Source: Costus lasius (Eukaryota > Streptophyta > Magnoliopsida > Zingiberales > Costaceae). Taken from it: DNA of 64,000 bases. Numbering within the stretch: the first letter of the stretch is position 1; each line of letters starts with the position of its first letter. The position numbers were made by a program, and so were the translations under genes. This document shows positions 1 to 12,070 of this stretch, in pieces. The notes under the pieces were generated by a model. It did no database searches. It was not told where the DNA came from and saw only the letters and a list, made by a program, of their open reading frames with translations. The stretch spans positions 64,340,018-64,404,017 of the forward strand of contig CM050453.2 in assembly GCA_027563935.2 (NCBI GenBank). The letters run 5' to 3'.

Positions 1-1096
1 ACATCTATCACAAGATAAAATGAAGTTTATAGCATCTTTGAAAATTGTGGGCCAATAAAATCCTGATTGCAACACTTCAAAGGCAGTTTTCTCAGCACTG
101 GCATGCCCACCATAAGAAGATCCATGGCATTGAAACAATATATTAGTAACCTCCTCCTCGGGTACACATCTCCTAGAAATACCATCTGCACATCTTCGAA
201 ATACATAAGGCTCATCCCAAAAATAGTGTTTCACCTTAGCCAAGAATCTCTTCACTCTTTGGTAACTCAAATCAGGGGGAAAAACATTGGCTACAAGGTA
301 ATTCACAATGTCAGCATACCAAGGGGCTCTGATTTGTTCGATGGTCAGTAGTTGTTCTTCAGGGAAGGAGTCATTAATTACATCATTTTCCTCGGTGTTT
401 GCCATAATCCTTGAGAGATGATCTGCAACAAAATTCTCTGATCCTTTTTTGTCTTTAATTTCGAAATTAAATTCTTGTAAAAGCAGAATCCATCTGAGTA
501 GATGGGGTTTAGTATCTTTCTTCTGCATTAAGTATCTTACAGCTGCATGATCAGTGTACACTACCACCTTTGATTTAATTAAATATGACCTAAATTTATC
601 AAAAGCAAATACTATAGCCAATAATTCCTTTTCAGTGGTAGTGTAATTCTTCTGTGTCTCATCTAAAGTTCTGCTGGCATAGTGAATAACATGAGGTTTC
701 TTATCTTTTCTCTGTCCCAAGACTGCTCCTACTGCATAATCACTGGCATCACACATGAGCTCAAAGGGCAGGTTCCAATCCGAGGGCTGAATAATTGGTG
801 TTGAAACCAAAGCTTTCTTCAATTCCTGAAAAGTAGATAAACAATTCTCATCAAAAGAAAATTTGACATCTTTACAAAGTAAATGTGTAAGAGGTCTAGC
901 AAGTTTAGAGAAGTCCTTGATGAATCGCCGGTAGAACCCTGCATGCCCTAGGAAACTTCGGACTTCTTTCACTGTGGTAGGTGGCTCCAATTTGCCTATC
1001 ACTTCAACTTTAGCTTTGTCCACTTCAATTCCTCTTTCTGAGATTAAGTGTCCCAAAACTATCCCTTGCTTGACCATGAAATGACATTTTTCCTAA
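1..1096 (-). pseudogene. Ath-1 pol: RT thumb, RNase H and integrase N-terminus
   Basis: One frame stays open on the minus strand from about 1096 to the window edge (about 365 codons). It reads RT connection sequence ([19 protein letters not shown]), RNase H ([19 protein letters not shown], then [20 protein letters not shown] and [10 protein letters not shown]), and the integrase zinc-binding domain ([16 protein letters not shown] followed by CDRC), an HHCC arrangement. RNase H degrades the RNA strand during reverse transcription; integrase inserts the cDNA. The frame is bounded upstream by TAG at about 1095, where the family has Trp. This is the best preserved part of Ath-1, but it is cut off from an active RT. 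Confidence 0.85.
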
Positions 1097-1830
1097 TTAA
1101 GCACAAGGTTAGTTTCTTCACACCTCTATAAAACCCGAGATAAGTTAGCCAAACATATATCAAAAGAGGAACCATATAATGAGAAATTATCCATGAATAC
1201 ATCCATAAAAATGTTTAATAAAATCAGAAAAAATAGCCATCATGCATCACTGGAATGTAGCAGGAGCATTACATAAACCAAAAGGCATCCTCTTATATGC
1301 AAAAGTTCCATAGGGGCAAGTGAAAGTGGTTTTCTCTTGATCATCAGGGTGTATAGGGATTTGAAAAAAACTAGAATATACATCTAAAAAGCAAAAGTGA
1401 GAGTGGTTTGCTAGTCTTTCAACCATTTGATCAATAAAAGGTAGAAGAAAGTGGTATTTCCTTGTAGCAGCATTTAGTTTTCTATAATCTATACACATGC
1501 GCCAACTAATAACAGTTCTAATAGGAATTAGTTCATTATCTTTATTTTTCATGACAGTTACCCCTCCTTTCTTAGGAACACAATGTACAGGACTTACCCA
1601 TTTACTATCAGAGATAGGATAGATAATACCTGGATCTAGTAATTTCAGAACTTCCTTTTTTGGAGGGGTTCAGTCTTCTTTGGAAATCTGCATGTGGCTT
1701 GTGCTCTTCTTCCATCAAGATCCTGTGCATACAAAAAGAAGGATTAATTCCTTTCAAGTCATCAATAGAATACCCAATTACCTTTCTGTGAATCCTTAAT
1801 TCCCTGAGAAGCAACTCTGTTTCCCTTTTT
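1097..1830 (-). pseudogene. Ath-1 pol: reverse transcriptase fingers/palm, inactivated
   Basis: Open pieces at 1247-1552 and 1608-1814 carry the Athila RT entry region (RTVISWRMCIDYRKLNAATR, TTFTCPYGTFAYKRMPFGLC, NAPATFQ) and the pol linker before it (LLLRELRIHRKVIGYSIDDL). Just downstream the catalytic box, normally FVDDFSVYG-like in this lineage, reads FMDNFSLYG at about 1190-1215. The second catalytic Asp has become Asn, and TGA and TAG stops flank it. The RT is therefore inactive both by its breaks and by its catalytic residues. Lineage assignment is from established family motifs; inactivity is inferred from the sequence. Confidence 0.85.
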
Positions 1831-2800
1831 CCAAGCTGTCCATCGACTATAACAAGATAAGTAGAATTAGGACCAAGAAACTCATAATGAAGGTTATCAG
1901 GTAAAGCTTTAAGCTCTATTTTTGGAGTTTTTTCTTTTTCATCACAAGTTTTGCAATCTAGAAATTCATCAATTTCAGGCTTGGTTTCTTCCTTAAGAAC
2001 AGAATCAGAATCATAATCAGAAGGTTCAACAAATAAATCATTAAGATCATAAATAACATCATCTCTATCATGTATACTACAACAATATTCAGAATTTGAA
2101 GGATTTTACATGGCTTCATGCAAGTCATACTCGATCTTTTCACCCCCAATGTTAAGTGAAAGCTTACCATTTTTTACATCGATGAGTGCACCTGCTGTGG
2201 CCTAGAATGGTCTACCAAGTATGATGGAGATTTTTGCATCTTCCTCCATCTCAAGGACTATAAAATTTGCTGGGGTGAAATACTCACCTACTTGAACTGG
2301 CACATCTTCAAGAGTCCCCACAGGATATTTAACTAAACGATTGGTGAGCTGTAAAGATATTGAAGTCGGTTAAGCTCTCCTATGTCCAACCTTCTGCAAA
2401 CAGATAATGGTATTAGACTCACACTAGCTCCCAAATCACATAAGGCTCGGTCAAAAGCCATACTACCAATAAAACAAGGGATAGAGAAACTACCTGGATC
2501 CTTCAACTTAGGTAGCAACTTGTTTTGAATAATAGCACTACATTCCTCAGTTAAAGCCACAGTACCATAGTTTTCTATTTTCCTTTTATTAGACAGAATT
2601 TCTTTTAAAAATTTAGCATATGTGGGCATTTGCAATAAAGCTTCAGTAAATGGAATGTTAATGTAAAGCTTTTTCAAAATATCTAAAAATTTCCCAAATT
2701 GTTTGTCTAGTTTTTCCTGTACTAACTTTTGAGAAAAAGGTATAGGTGGCTTATATGGTGTAGATGAATTAGGTTTAGAAATATCTTTCTGACTGAGCAT
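1831..2800 (-). pseudogene. Ath-1 aspartic protease region
   Basis: The piece at 2333-2800 begins in the proline-rich linker (PYKPPIPFSQKLVQEKLDKQ), passes the conserved block KKLYINIPFTEALLQMPTYA, and reaches the protease active site as CDLGASVSLIPLSV. D-L-G-A-S is the Athila form of the D-S/T-G motif. A frameshift near 2350 moves the rest (ILGRPF, then DVKNGKLS) into another frame, with a TAG after ILGRPF. The protease normally releases gag and pol products. Confidence 0.8.
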
Positions 2801-2842
2801 ATTACCTCTTGGTTCATCACCCTTATGAGGTGATAAACTATT

Positions 2843-3833
2843 TTAGGATTGCTCATGTTCATAAGATTCTTCTAACCCTACTTCTTGGTCATGTTCATTA
2901 TTAAGCCTTTTTCTATTGTTCTCAATTCTCTCTTTTGGCTCTTCCAATTTCTTACCACTCCTAGTGACAACAACACTGCAGTGTTCATTAGGTATCTGAT
3001 TTTCTATGAAGTTCTTGTGGGCAGTTAAAGATTCTACTTGAAAGGCCAGTTGACTAACCATTCCTTTGAGATTTTTCAATTTTTTTGTTTTGATTAGCCC
3101 TAAACTTGTCAAGCAAAGATTCTACACAAAAAGAATTTACCTCTTCCGTTAGAGTTTGCAATTCCTCACTTTCATTCTTACCATGATGACGACCATGTAA
3201 CATTCTTTCTTCAGGATCCCATTGGTTATGATTCAAGGACATTTCTTCAAATAGTGCAAAAGCATCATCCACGGTCTTACTCATAATAGCTCCCCCTGCA
3301 GAAGTATCAACAATTAGGCGGGTATCATAAAGTAAACCATAATAAAATGTATGAATTAAAGTCCAATTTTCAAGGCTATGGTGCGGGCACTTCCGTAGTA
3401 AATCATTGAACCGCTCCCAAGCCTTGTTAAATGATTCTCCATTTTTCTGTTCAAAGTTCATGATTTGATTTCTCAATTGGATGGTTTTACTTGGTGGAAA
3501 GTATTTCGTCAGGAAAGCATTTGACAGTTGTTCCCATGTAGTAAATGCACCAGTAGGCCTAGAATGTAGCCAAAATCGTGCTCGGTCCCTGAGAGAAAAA
3601 GGAAATAATCTTAATTTTAATGCATCATTAGAAACTCCATAAATCTTAATGGTATCACAATATTCAAGAAAAAGATGTAAGTGTTGATAGGGATCTTCAA
3701 TTGGATCTCCTCCAAATTGATTCTGTTGGATCATTGTCAAGAGGGCAGGATTAATCTCGAAACTATCGGCTTCAATGTTGGGTTTGATAATGCTAGAGTG
3801 TATTTTCTGGTGACCTGGGGACAACATAGTCAC
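2843..3833 (-). pseudogene. Ath-1 gag with zinc knuckle deleted
   Basis: The piece at 3054-3833 (259 aa) is the Athila gag/capsid domain: FEINPALLTMIQQNQFGGDP, FPFSLRDRARFWLHSRPTG, KYFPPSKTIQLRNQI and CPHHSLENWTLIHTFYYGL are clear. Compared with Ath-2 and Ath-3, it jumps from the EEVNSFC block straight to the C-terminal helix (ESLLDKFRANQNKKI), so the CCHC knuckle is missing. The C-terminal helix and the basic tail (VVVTRSGKKLEEPKER) continue in a different frame at 2843-3112. Gag forms the virus-like particle and binds RNA; this one would lack the RNA-binding knuckle. Confidence 0.85.
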
Positions 3834-3994
3834 TAAGTAATCTCTGTCCTGCCATTGGAATTAAATTTCCTGTATAGTCTAAGGTAGACAGATTAAGTAA
3901 CTCAAGCAAACAAAGAAGAGCAAAAAGATAAAATATAAAATAAGCCTAGTCTAGCAATACTCTCAATATCTTCAATATTGACAAAACAAAGGTC

Positions 3995-4130
3995 TCCTCG
4001 GCAACGGCGTCAAAAACTTGATGTGATCCAAAAGGATACACTTTTAAATACAAGTAGGTAGACTCATTTCAGGTGTTGCGGCCAAAGGTATTGGCGTACA
4101 GGGCTATTGTCACTCCCTGGCACGGCTCCA
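3995..4130 (-). promoter_or_regulatory. Ath-1 duplicated primer-binding site
   Basis: Two PBS-like copies occur between LTR and gag. The inner one at 3995-4012 reads, on the minus strand, TGACGCCGTTGCCGAGGA. The outer one at 4114-4130, right after the LTR, reads TGGAGCCGTGCCAGGGA. Both match the Athila-type PBS (TGGCGCCGTTGCCGGGGA, which I recall as tRNA-Asp-complementary) and each is preceded by the same CAAGTTTTTGG lead. Either could prime minus-strand DNA; the outer is at the canonical distance. Confidence 0.75.
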
Positions 4131-4150
4131 AAAACTTGTTGTCCCTAACT

Positions 4151-6086
4151 TGTAGTGTCCGCAAGTGAACGGATACTCGAAGTAATAAAGAAAAATATCG
4201 ATCCCACAGAGAGACCTATGTTGTCAAGTACCGAATAATTGATTTCTTCCTATCTAGGCAATCAAAAAAGGCAAGCAGAGAGCAAAAACACGCGGGAGAA
4301 TAATGTCAGAGAGAAATTGGGACTAGGGTTTCATTCTCTTGGATTTCCACGACTAGATATATAAGGATGTTCATCAATCGAATTCTAACATGATAAAGAC
4401 ACAATTTACTTCAAAAAGAGATTATCTCACTTTCGTGCAGATAACCATGCAGAAATAAATCTTCACTTTCGCACAAGATTCATCCCAAGCTGAAGGTAAG
4501 TAAATCATCAATCAAAGAACTCAAAGATCACTTTCGTGCATCCGAGTTCTAAGTTGATTGCCTCGAGTGGAATCTCGAGGATCACTTTTGTGCATTCGAG
4601 ACTCAACACACGTTTTACCTATGGTTCTCCAATGTTCCGATCCTTATTTTCGTGCAAGATCTCCACGTTTGACACAATAACTCAATCCTAAGTTCATTAA
4701 TATCATCATGGCAATATAACTTACTAAAATAAATAAATAAGAACTTAACCTAGTTTCCTATGGTGAGTTCCTATTAATCAATTTTAGGGTTCCAAGTTCT
4801 CAAGCAAATCACCTTTCGGTCCTTATTGCGAAAACTCTAAATCATGATGACAAAAAGCAAACTAAGGAGAATCTTAAAGCAATAATCGCATAGGTAAAAT
4901 TATCAAAGTAGAATAATCATAATGAAAGTAAAAGATTATCTAGTGATAAAGGAAATCAAAGGGAATTACTCCCCCATGTCCCAAAATAAGTTTAAGCTAG
5001 CATGGTGAAGGAATTACAAAATACCATAATTTCAGAAGATCAAAAATCAACAAGAAAGGAGTTTTAGGAAAATACAGCACAGCTATGAAATATTTCACAG
5101 CCGTAATTTGCAATGAAAGTGGTGAACAGTGGCGGCGCTTCTTCTTCCTTTGATTTTTCCTCAAATTGATCTCCTTTCGTTCTGAAACTTCTAGCACGTT
5201 GTCTCCTTCTCAAGGCGAAGCTTCAGTATGAAAATCACGGCTGGAGGTGCTCTGAATTGGTCGCGGTGGTGGAACCCTAAGCGGGCGACATGTACCGTGA
5301 TTTCTCCCTCGATAGTTGATGCAATTTGGGGCTTTTTTTGTGTCTACTTGATCCTCTCATCGTAAGCTTCCTTTTTTCTTCTTAAGGCATCCAATTTGGA
5401 GTTCTGGATCACCCACAATAATCTCTGCAAAAATTGGGAGTCAAAATCGACCTGGGAGTCGCATTCAAAAACAGAAATACGGCAGAGTAATAGTTCACGG
5501 CACTGCCGTAAAATCGCTCGAGTGTTCTGTTCTGAAAGTGTTGGGAAATACGGCACCGTAATATCGTTCACGGCACTATCGTAAAATCAGCTGAACTCTC
5601 TGGTTGGAAACGTCTGGAAAATACGACCTGTGAAATAATTTATGGCAGTGCCGTAATTTTAGCAATGGTCTCTGTTCCAAAAGTGCTCCAAAATACGGCC
5701 GTGTAAAATCTTACGACAGTGCCATATTTTTCGCATATCTGAAGTTTTCCCAAATTACGGCAGTTGCTCTGATATTACGGTATCGTATGGAAATATGGTA
5801 CCGTAATATAGATTACGGCACTACCGTATTTTGGTGAGTTGCTCTGTTTTGCGTGAAATTTATCATGTATCTTCTTCTTGATGATGAGAATTCTTCTATG
5901 TATTTGATTTTGCTCGAAAACACCCTAAAACGATGCCTTTTTGCCTGAAAATCATGAAAAACCAAAATAGAAGTAGACTTTGTAATATTTGATGGATTCA
6001 GCATAAAAATAAGTAAAAGATCCTCAATTTAGCATGAAAACGTATCTAAAATGATACAAAATATACTATATATTTTGGTGTCAACA
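4151..6086 (-). mobile_element. Ath-1 5' LTR
   Basis: On the minus strand it starts TGTTGACACC at 6086 and ends CTTGCGGACACTACA at 4151, about 1.94 kb. Its 3' (U5-like) part carries the block shared by all Athila LTRs here (GGGATCGATATTTTT, ATTACTTCGAGTATCCG), preceded by repeated CACGAAAGTGATCC motifs (4430-4680). Its 5' (U3-like) part carries the palindrome array (5440-5850). No coding is visible. Confidence 0.85.
5440..5850. repeat. Palindromic minisatellite in Ath-1 LTR
   Basis: About seven degenerate units contain paired inverted repeats built on TACGG...CCGTA, for example GGCAGTGCCGTAAT near 5645 and TTACGGCACTACCGTA near 5814. Spacers of some 50-60 bases are themselves similar (TCTGTTC..AAAGTG.. 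before several dyads). The array is described fully under findings. Confidence 0.8.
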
Positions 6087-7554
6087 ATGGGGTAAAACTC
6101 ATAGTGTGTATATGGGTCTTCAAGAGGAAGACTGACATGGATGGCAACATAGTTACCTATAAGGGTAGACTAGTGGCTAAAGGATTCAAACAAGTCCATG
6201 GGGTGGACTGTGATGAAACCTTCTTGCCAGTTGCCATGATCAAATCCATTCGGATTTTGCTTGCTATAGCTGCATATCATGACTATGAGATATGGCAGAT
6301 GGATGTCAAGACTGCGTTCCTTAATGGGAAGCTGATAGAGGATGTGAATATGACACAGCCTGATGGCTTCATCCATTCTGCCAATAAGGTCTGCAGGCTA
6401 AAGAAATCCATTTATGGATTAAAGCAAGCATCTTGAAGTTGGAATCTTCGGTTTGATGAAGCTATGGGAGATTATGGATTTATCAAAAGTGAAGATGACG
6501 CCTGTGTATACAGAAAATTCAGTGGGAGCTTGGTGACTTTTCTAGTCTTGTATGTCGATGAGATACTACTCATCGAAAACAACATCCCTAGTCTTCAGTC
6601 TGTGAAGACATGGTTGGGGAGGTGTTTCGAGATGAAAGACTTAGGGGAGGCTGCCTATATCCTAGGCGTGAGGATCTACCGGGATAGATCCAAGAGGCTC
6701 CTGGCCCTTAGTCAAAGTACCAACATTGATAAGGTCCTGGAGAGGTTCAACTTGGAGCAATCCAAGAAGGGATACCTTCTAGTGAGACATGACCTTACTC
6801 TCTCATAGAGCGAGTGTCCCACCACACAGGCAGATAAGTATGACATGAGTCGAGTGCCCTATGCTTCGGCAGTAGGCTCGATCATGTATGCGTTGTTGTG
6901 TACTAGACTAGACATGGCTTATGTTGTGAGCATAACTAGCGAATACCAATCCAAAACAGGTCTGCAGCACTGGGTGCCTGTAAAGAACATCCTTAAGTAT
7001 CTGAGTAGAACTACGGATTTGTTCTTAGTATATGGGGGACAGGAAGAGCTCAATGTTCAGGTTTACACTGATGCGTCATTCTAGTCTGAACTTAATGACC
7101 TCAGATCGCAGGCAGGCTATGTGTTCAAGATGAATGGAGGCATTGTATGCTAGACAAGCTTCAAGCAATCCACCATAGCTAATTCTACGACCAAGGCTGA
7201 GTATGTGGCTGTATCTGAGGCAACCAAAGAAGCCGTTTAGATAAGGAAGTTCATTTATGAACTTCAGGTGGTTCCAAGTGTAATAGATCCCATTGAGCTC
7301 TATTTTGACAACAATGGGGCAATTGTACAAGCTAAGGAACAACGGTCTCATCAAAGGTCCAAACACATACTCAATAGATTTCACCTGATCAGAGAGATCA
7401 TTGACCGAGGTGATGTCAAGATTAGCAGATTTGACATAGAGAACAATCTCGTAGTCCCACTGACCAAGGCTTTGGTGTAGCAGAAGCTTGATGGTCACGC
7501 TAGGAATATGGGGTTGAGGTTCCTCAACCTCTAGGTCTTAGTGCAAGTGGGAGA
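6087..7554 (+). pseudogene. Cop-D: decayed Ty1/copia RT-RNase H
   Basis: Starting in the RT domain (VFKRKTDMDGNIVTYKGRLV, DVKTAFLNGK), the frame runs through the RT active site (read YVDEILLIENN instead of YVDDILLI, so the second catalytic Asp is now Glu) to RNase H (NVQVYTDASF, then DNNGAIVQAKE). In-frame stops occur after KQAS (TGA near 6434), after LTLS (TAG near 6807), after DASF (TAG near 7083) and in several later places, mostly C-to-T or G-to-A type. The 5' portion is missing because Ath-1 lies at 6087. A polypurine tract and 3' LTR follow directly. Confidence 0.9.
7541..7554 (+). promoter_or_regulatory. Cop-D polypurine tract
   Basis: GTGCAAGTGGGAGA immediately precedes the LTR start TGTTAGTG. 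The same tract is found before the Cop-A, Cop-B, Cop-C and Cop-E 3' LTRs. It primes plus-strand DNA in this family. Confidence 0.8.
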
Positions 7555-7555
7555 T

Positions 7556-8270
7556 TGTTAGTGTATATGCCCTGATACCTAGTATTGGTCCATCTTTGTA
7601 CTACTTGACTCTGATAATTTATATATATCATTATGGCATTGTTGTTGTCCATGTCTATTTACATCTGCGATTATGTACTTACATGATAATGTTCATGGAG
7701 ATAGATTGGATTTGTACTCAAATGATTGTCCCCAGTCAATGTACCATAGTGGATATAGGACAATTATAGTACTTGTGAGACTAGTATATGGGCTGGTTAG
7801 GCACGAGGTGCTATCGCAGACATATGGGTATATCAGTGGTAGATATGCTGGATCGACCCGTTGTGAGGCAATGACTTAATGTCATAAGTTATCGTCACAA
7901 ATGATAGGAGATGCATTGATCCTTAGACTTGAAGTCAATGACTCTTCTATATGGTTAGAGACATGCTTTTATGCAACATAACACCTCGCCGTAGTTGGGA
8001 GGTTATAACGGTTGTCATTGAGTATATCACGACCCATATGAGAAGATCAATGTACAGATAGAGGATTTGCCCCTTCCTAAGGGTAGCATGATATCCATGG
8101 AGCTCATCTATGGTTCTATGACCGAGAGTGTATGGCCATACCCAGGTGAGAACCTGATTTAGTCATGACCATAAGATTGGGTGAAAATATTGATGACACA
8201 CTTGTCTAATTAGATATCAGTTTGCCATAGGGACTATAATGCATCTGTACCTAGTTGTGATGATAGGGAT
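7556..8270 (+). mobile_element. Cop-D 3' LTR, left part
   Basis: Begins TGTTAGTGTATATGCCC and aligns with the copia LTR piece at 19783-20260 and, more loosely, with the Cop-A/B LTRs (for example GTGTATGGCCATACCCAGGT at 8127-8146, which also occurs at 31302 and 38699). It is interrupted at 8270 by Ath-F; the sequence resumes at 18775. No gene is seen. Confidence 0.8.
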
Positions 8271-9766
8271 TGATGTAGCATATTCTTATAGTATTTTTAC
8301 TGTAATTTTCATATATAATCTTTCCTATTTTTATCATACTTTCAAATAAATTGACTTAAATCCTTTTGTTTGTTTAGAATCTTCACTTCTCTTTGCTTTT
8401 ATTGAGTTTCTGGATAAAATTGACAAATTGTGATGGATTTTGAAGGATCTGAGTGCAAGGATAAACTTTAGACTTAGAAACGAAGTTGCTCATCGATTTT
8501 CAAGCCAAACAGACTTTGTTGAAAATTACGGCCCACCCGTAAAATATATTACGTCCGTAATGTGCCGACATTTTTCTACAAAGAAGATTACAGCTACGCA
8601 GATTCACTCGTCATTATATTCACAACCATAAAGTCTTGACAATTTTCTACAAAAGAAATTACGGGCGTGGCCGTAATTATATATACGGCCATATTTTCCT
8701 GGAAAGCCCATCCATAACAAATTACGGGCGTGACCGTAATTTATTTCACGGCCAGATTTTCTTCCACCAGTCACGATATTGACTCGGTTTTTCACCCGAT
8801 TTAACTTCTTTTCATGCTGATTTTTTGGGAAAACCTAATCAAAGGATGGGGAACTATATAAGAGAACTTTGGGGTGGACAAGAGGACTTTTTGGTCAATT
8901 TTAGAGGAGAATTCGATCAAGAGGCGGAATAGAAGGCAAGAATGTGGCGGTCTTCATCTTCTAACCGGGAAAGCTTTGTTTCTCCGGTGAGTTGTCAACG
9001 ATCTCCATCATGGAGCCTTTAATTTTTGTCTTCTTTTGTCGATTCTATATTTACTTGCCACTTTTGTAATCAAAAACATGGATTCTATTCACGTTGTCAT
9101 CTCTATAATGTCAGCGTAAACCATGTTTTAGGATTAAGGGCGTAGCCCTCTTTATTTTCATGACTTAAATTGCTTATCATCCTCTTATGAAGGAATTTAT
9201 TTGAGTTAGATTCAATTATTGGTGTGTCAATTACATGTCAATTACTAGTCATGATTTACATGCTTTTAGACGTCACAAGAAGTATTGAGAGGTAAATTGT
9301 GACGTTGGATCTACAATAGTTGGACAAGTTGATTTGAACATGAGAGTAGTTCGAATCGACTTGAGGGATTTTATTGATTTGTCAAGAACTCATTGGGTTT
9401 ATCTCGAGTTAATAACCACAAGAGTAGAAGATTAATTGAGATAAACACTGAATTGTACTGCTAAGAGGGGGCGATCTGTACATGCAGATAAATACCCTTC
9501 AACACGGTAAACCCTTCTAAAGATTTCTCTAATTTTAAATAGATCATGAAATATAGAGTGGTAAACCCTAAATCCTGAATTTTCCATAAATTGATTACAA
9601 CCAACATTTGCTTACTGTTTTCTTTATTTCAGTGAATATTAAAATCATTCTCTTTTAGATTAGTCTAGCTAACGATTCTAAGTTAGAGTTGGTACTTAGC
9701 CATTGGTCCCTGTGGGATCGATATTTTTATTACTTCGACGTTGCTGTGCACTTGCGGTTGACATCA
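8271..9766 (+). mobile_element. Ath-F 5' LTR
   Basis: About 1.5 kb, with terminal inverted repeat TGATGT...ACATCA. A palindrome-rich block at 8520-8760 has its own variant (ATTACGGGCGTGGCCGTAAT near 8660 and ATTACGGGCGTGACCGTAAT near 8721). The 3' end carries the common Athila block (GGGATCGATATTTTTATTAC, then GTGCACTTGCGG). Short ORFs here are not coding. Confidence 0.85.
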
Positions 9767-9772
9767 AGTTTT

Positions 9773-9790
9773 TGGTGCCACTGCCGGGGA
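9773..9790 (+). promoter_or_regulatory. Ath-F primer-binding site (single)
   Basis: TGGTGCCACTGCCGGGGA lies 6 bases after the LTR end and differs at few positions from the Athila PBS. Unlike Ath-1 to Ath-4, no second copy is visible before gag. Confidence 0.75.
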
Positions 9791-9962
9791 CCAATTTCGC
9801 TAATGTTAACTTAATCCAAGGATTGATAGACTAGACTTTTGTTTTCTTCTAAATTCTGTTTTTGAACTCATTGTCCATTCTTTATAATTATCTCCACTTT
9901 TATTTATTGATTGTTACGCCCAAGTGTTCTAGAAAGCTATTCGACGAAGATTCGAAACCAGA

Positions 9963-10268
9963 ATGAACTTTTTGTTTGCGCATAAAACAATTAGCAAAGG
10001 AAATCTTAAAGTCCAAGATGGGAGACGCCCAAATTTACAAGGAGTTTGGTCTAGTAGTGCTCGCCCCAACATAGTGGTGAACAATTTCGAAATCAAGCCA
10101 TCTTTACTCTCCATGGTTCAACATAACCAATTTGGAGGCTTGCCAAATGAAGATCCTAATATACATCTTTCGATATTTCTAGAATACTGTGACACATTGA
10201 AGATGAACGGTGTTTCTAATGATGCTCTAAGACTAAGACTATTTCCTTTTTCTCTCAGGGACAGAGCG
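9963..10268 (+). pseudogene. Ath-F gag N-terminal fragment
   Basis: About 100 codons are open and show the Athila gag start: FEIKPSLLSMVQHNQFGGLP, NEDPNIHLSIFLEYCDTLKM, FPFSLRDRAR. The frame is cut exactly after RDRAR by an inserted minus-strand Athila LTR (10272). The remaining gag is not found on the other side. Confidence 0.85.
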
Positions 10269-10271
10269 CGT

Positions 10272-12070
10272 TGTTGTAGTCCGCAAGTGTACGGATACTC
10301 GAAGTAATATTTAAGATATCGAACCACAGAGACCTTGTTGTTAAGTACCGACAAATTGAATTTTCACTAGCTAAATAAATCGAATTATGATGCAAACAAT
10401 CGGAAAGTGCATGGAAAAATATCAGAGAAGAAAACAAGGACTAGGGGTTCATCCACCTTAACTTTAATGACTAGAAGTAAATAAAAACTGTTAGTCAAAT
10501 TTTATCATGATAAAGATTTAATTTACTTCATAAAAGGATCATCTCGCTCTCGCGTAGACAATCATACAAAAGACCAATCCTCACTCTTGTGTAAGATCTA
10601 TCCAATGCTGAAAATAAGTAAATCATTGAACAAAGAACTCAAGGATCACTCTTGTGCATCCGAATTCTGATTTAAACATCTCATGTGGAAACTCAAGGAT
10701 TACTTTTGTGCATCTTGAAACTTATCACAAGTTCTACTTAAGGTTCTCCGGCGATCAAAAATTTAATCTCTTACAATTTCAAATCAAACCTAACACATTA
10801 ACTCAATCCAAAAAATCAGAAAATCAACATGGCAATAAATCACTAAAAATCAGAATTCAAAGAACAAAACTAATCTCTTACGATAAGTTCCAAACTCAAT
10901 GATTTTTAGGGTTCCAAATTTCACAATCAACCTCTCAGTCTATTTTGCAAAACTCTAAAATATGTTGATATTTATAAAACTAAGGAGAATTAAAGGAAAG
11001 TCATCACATAAGCAGAATTATCATAACAAAATTATCATGACAAAAATAATCAATGTCTAGTCATTAAGAAATTAAGGGAATTACACCCCCATGTCCCATA
11101 AGAAAATTATGCTAGCATGGTGAAAAGATTATATTAAACCATAGTTCAAAAGATCAAAATCGAAAAGGGAAGAAATTACAGAACACAGTGCTGTAATCGA
11201 AATTACAGCACCGTAATAGGCTGAAAACGCGATGAATAGTGGCGTCACCCACAGTTTCATTGATTCCTCCCTCGATCGGGCTCCTTTCGATCTGAAACTT
11301 CTGGGGTATCTTTTCCCTCAGCAGGCGAAGCTTCCTTTCAAATTTTGTGGCCGGAGATGGTCGGTGCGATGAACGGCGATGAACCCTAGTGTGGCGGCGA
11401 TTCTCTGAAATTCCCCATCAATTGTTCATAAAAATTGTTACTTTTGTTTCGATTATCTCTCCCTCCTAATGCTGAGTCTTCCACTTTTTATGGATCTTCA
11501 ATTGGTGCCCTAAATCTCGAGAAATCATCTTTTTAATCTTTCTACGGAAAAATCGGGAATCTAGGTGCAGAATTACGGTACCGTGAAATTAATTACGGTA
11601 CTGCCATGATTGCTTCTGAATGTTCTGTATGAAATTTGTCAGGAATTACGGCACCGTGAAAAATGTTACAGTAGTGCCGTAATTCATCCAAAGTCTCTGG
11701 TCGAATTTGAATTGAATTACGATTCCGAAAAATTCTAACCCTAAATTACGGTGGTGTCGTATTTTCCTAAGAAATATGTTGCACGTTGCTGCCATAAAAT
11801 TCATTACGGTAGTGCCCTAATTTTATATTATGACCATAAAAATAATTGCGGCACTACCGTAATTTCTCTGGAAAGCTTAGTTTGGGTTGAAATTTGATGT
11901 GCAAACTCCTCTTGATGATTAGAAATGGCTCATGCATCGAAATTGCTTGAAAACGCGCGATAATGATGCCTTTTTACCTAAAATTGATCAAAAACCAAAG
12001 AAGGTGTAGATTCCGAAGTATTTGGCAAATAAGGCATAAAAATAAAGCAAAAGAGCAAGATTATGATAAA
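10272..12070 (-). mobile_element. Athila LTR fragment inside Ath-F gag
   Basis: On the minus strand the 3' end is at 10272 (...CTTGCGGACTACAACA). The sequence carries the CACGAGAGTGA-type repeats (10550-10740) and palindrome dyads (11570-11870). It is about 1.8 kb and closely parallels the Ath-1 LTR. The 5' terminus (about 50-70 bases including TGATGACAC) is missing where copia sequence begins at about 12070. It is either a truncated solo LTR or the remnant of a larger element. Confidence 0.8.
11570..11870. repeat. Palindromic minisatellite in the Athila LTR fragment
   Basis: Repeated TACGG/CCGTA dyads, for example GGCACTACCGTAATTT near 11850 and pairs near 11575 and 11648, in the same LTR position as in Ath-1. 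More degenerate than in Ath-2/Ath-3, with several CG to TG/CA changes. Confidence 0.75.

Larger units (their letters stand above)
1..6086 (-). mobile_element. Ath-1: Athila-lineage Ty3/gypsy element, 5' LTR to integrase, 3' part outside window
   Basis: Read on the minus strand the order is LTR (4151-6086), duplicated primer-binding region (3995-4130), gag, protease, RT, RNase H and the start of integrase, which runs off the left edge. The RT motif (WRMCIDYRKLN, then PFIDQMVERLA) and the gag motif (KYFPPSKTIQLRNQI) are those of the Athila lineage. All coding parts carry stops or frameshifts, so the copy is dead. It entered a copia RT region at 6087. The other LTR and target duplication lie outside the window. 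Confidence 0.9.

Noticed and set aside
5440..5850. CRISPR-like reading of the repeated dyads
   Set aside because: Plant context. Unit spacing and sequence vary, spacers are themselves similar to each other, and there are no cas genes; the array moves with LTRs.
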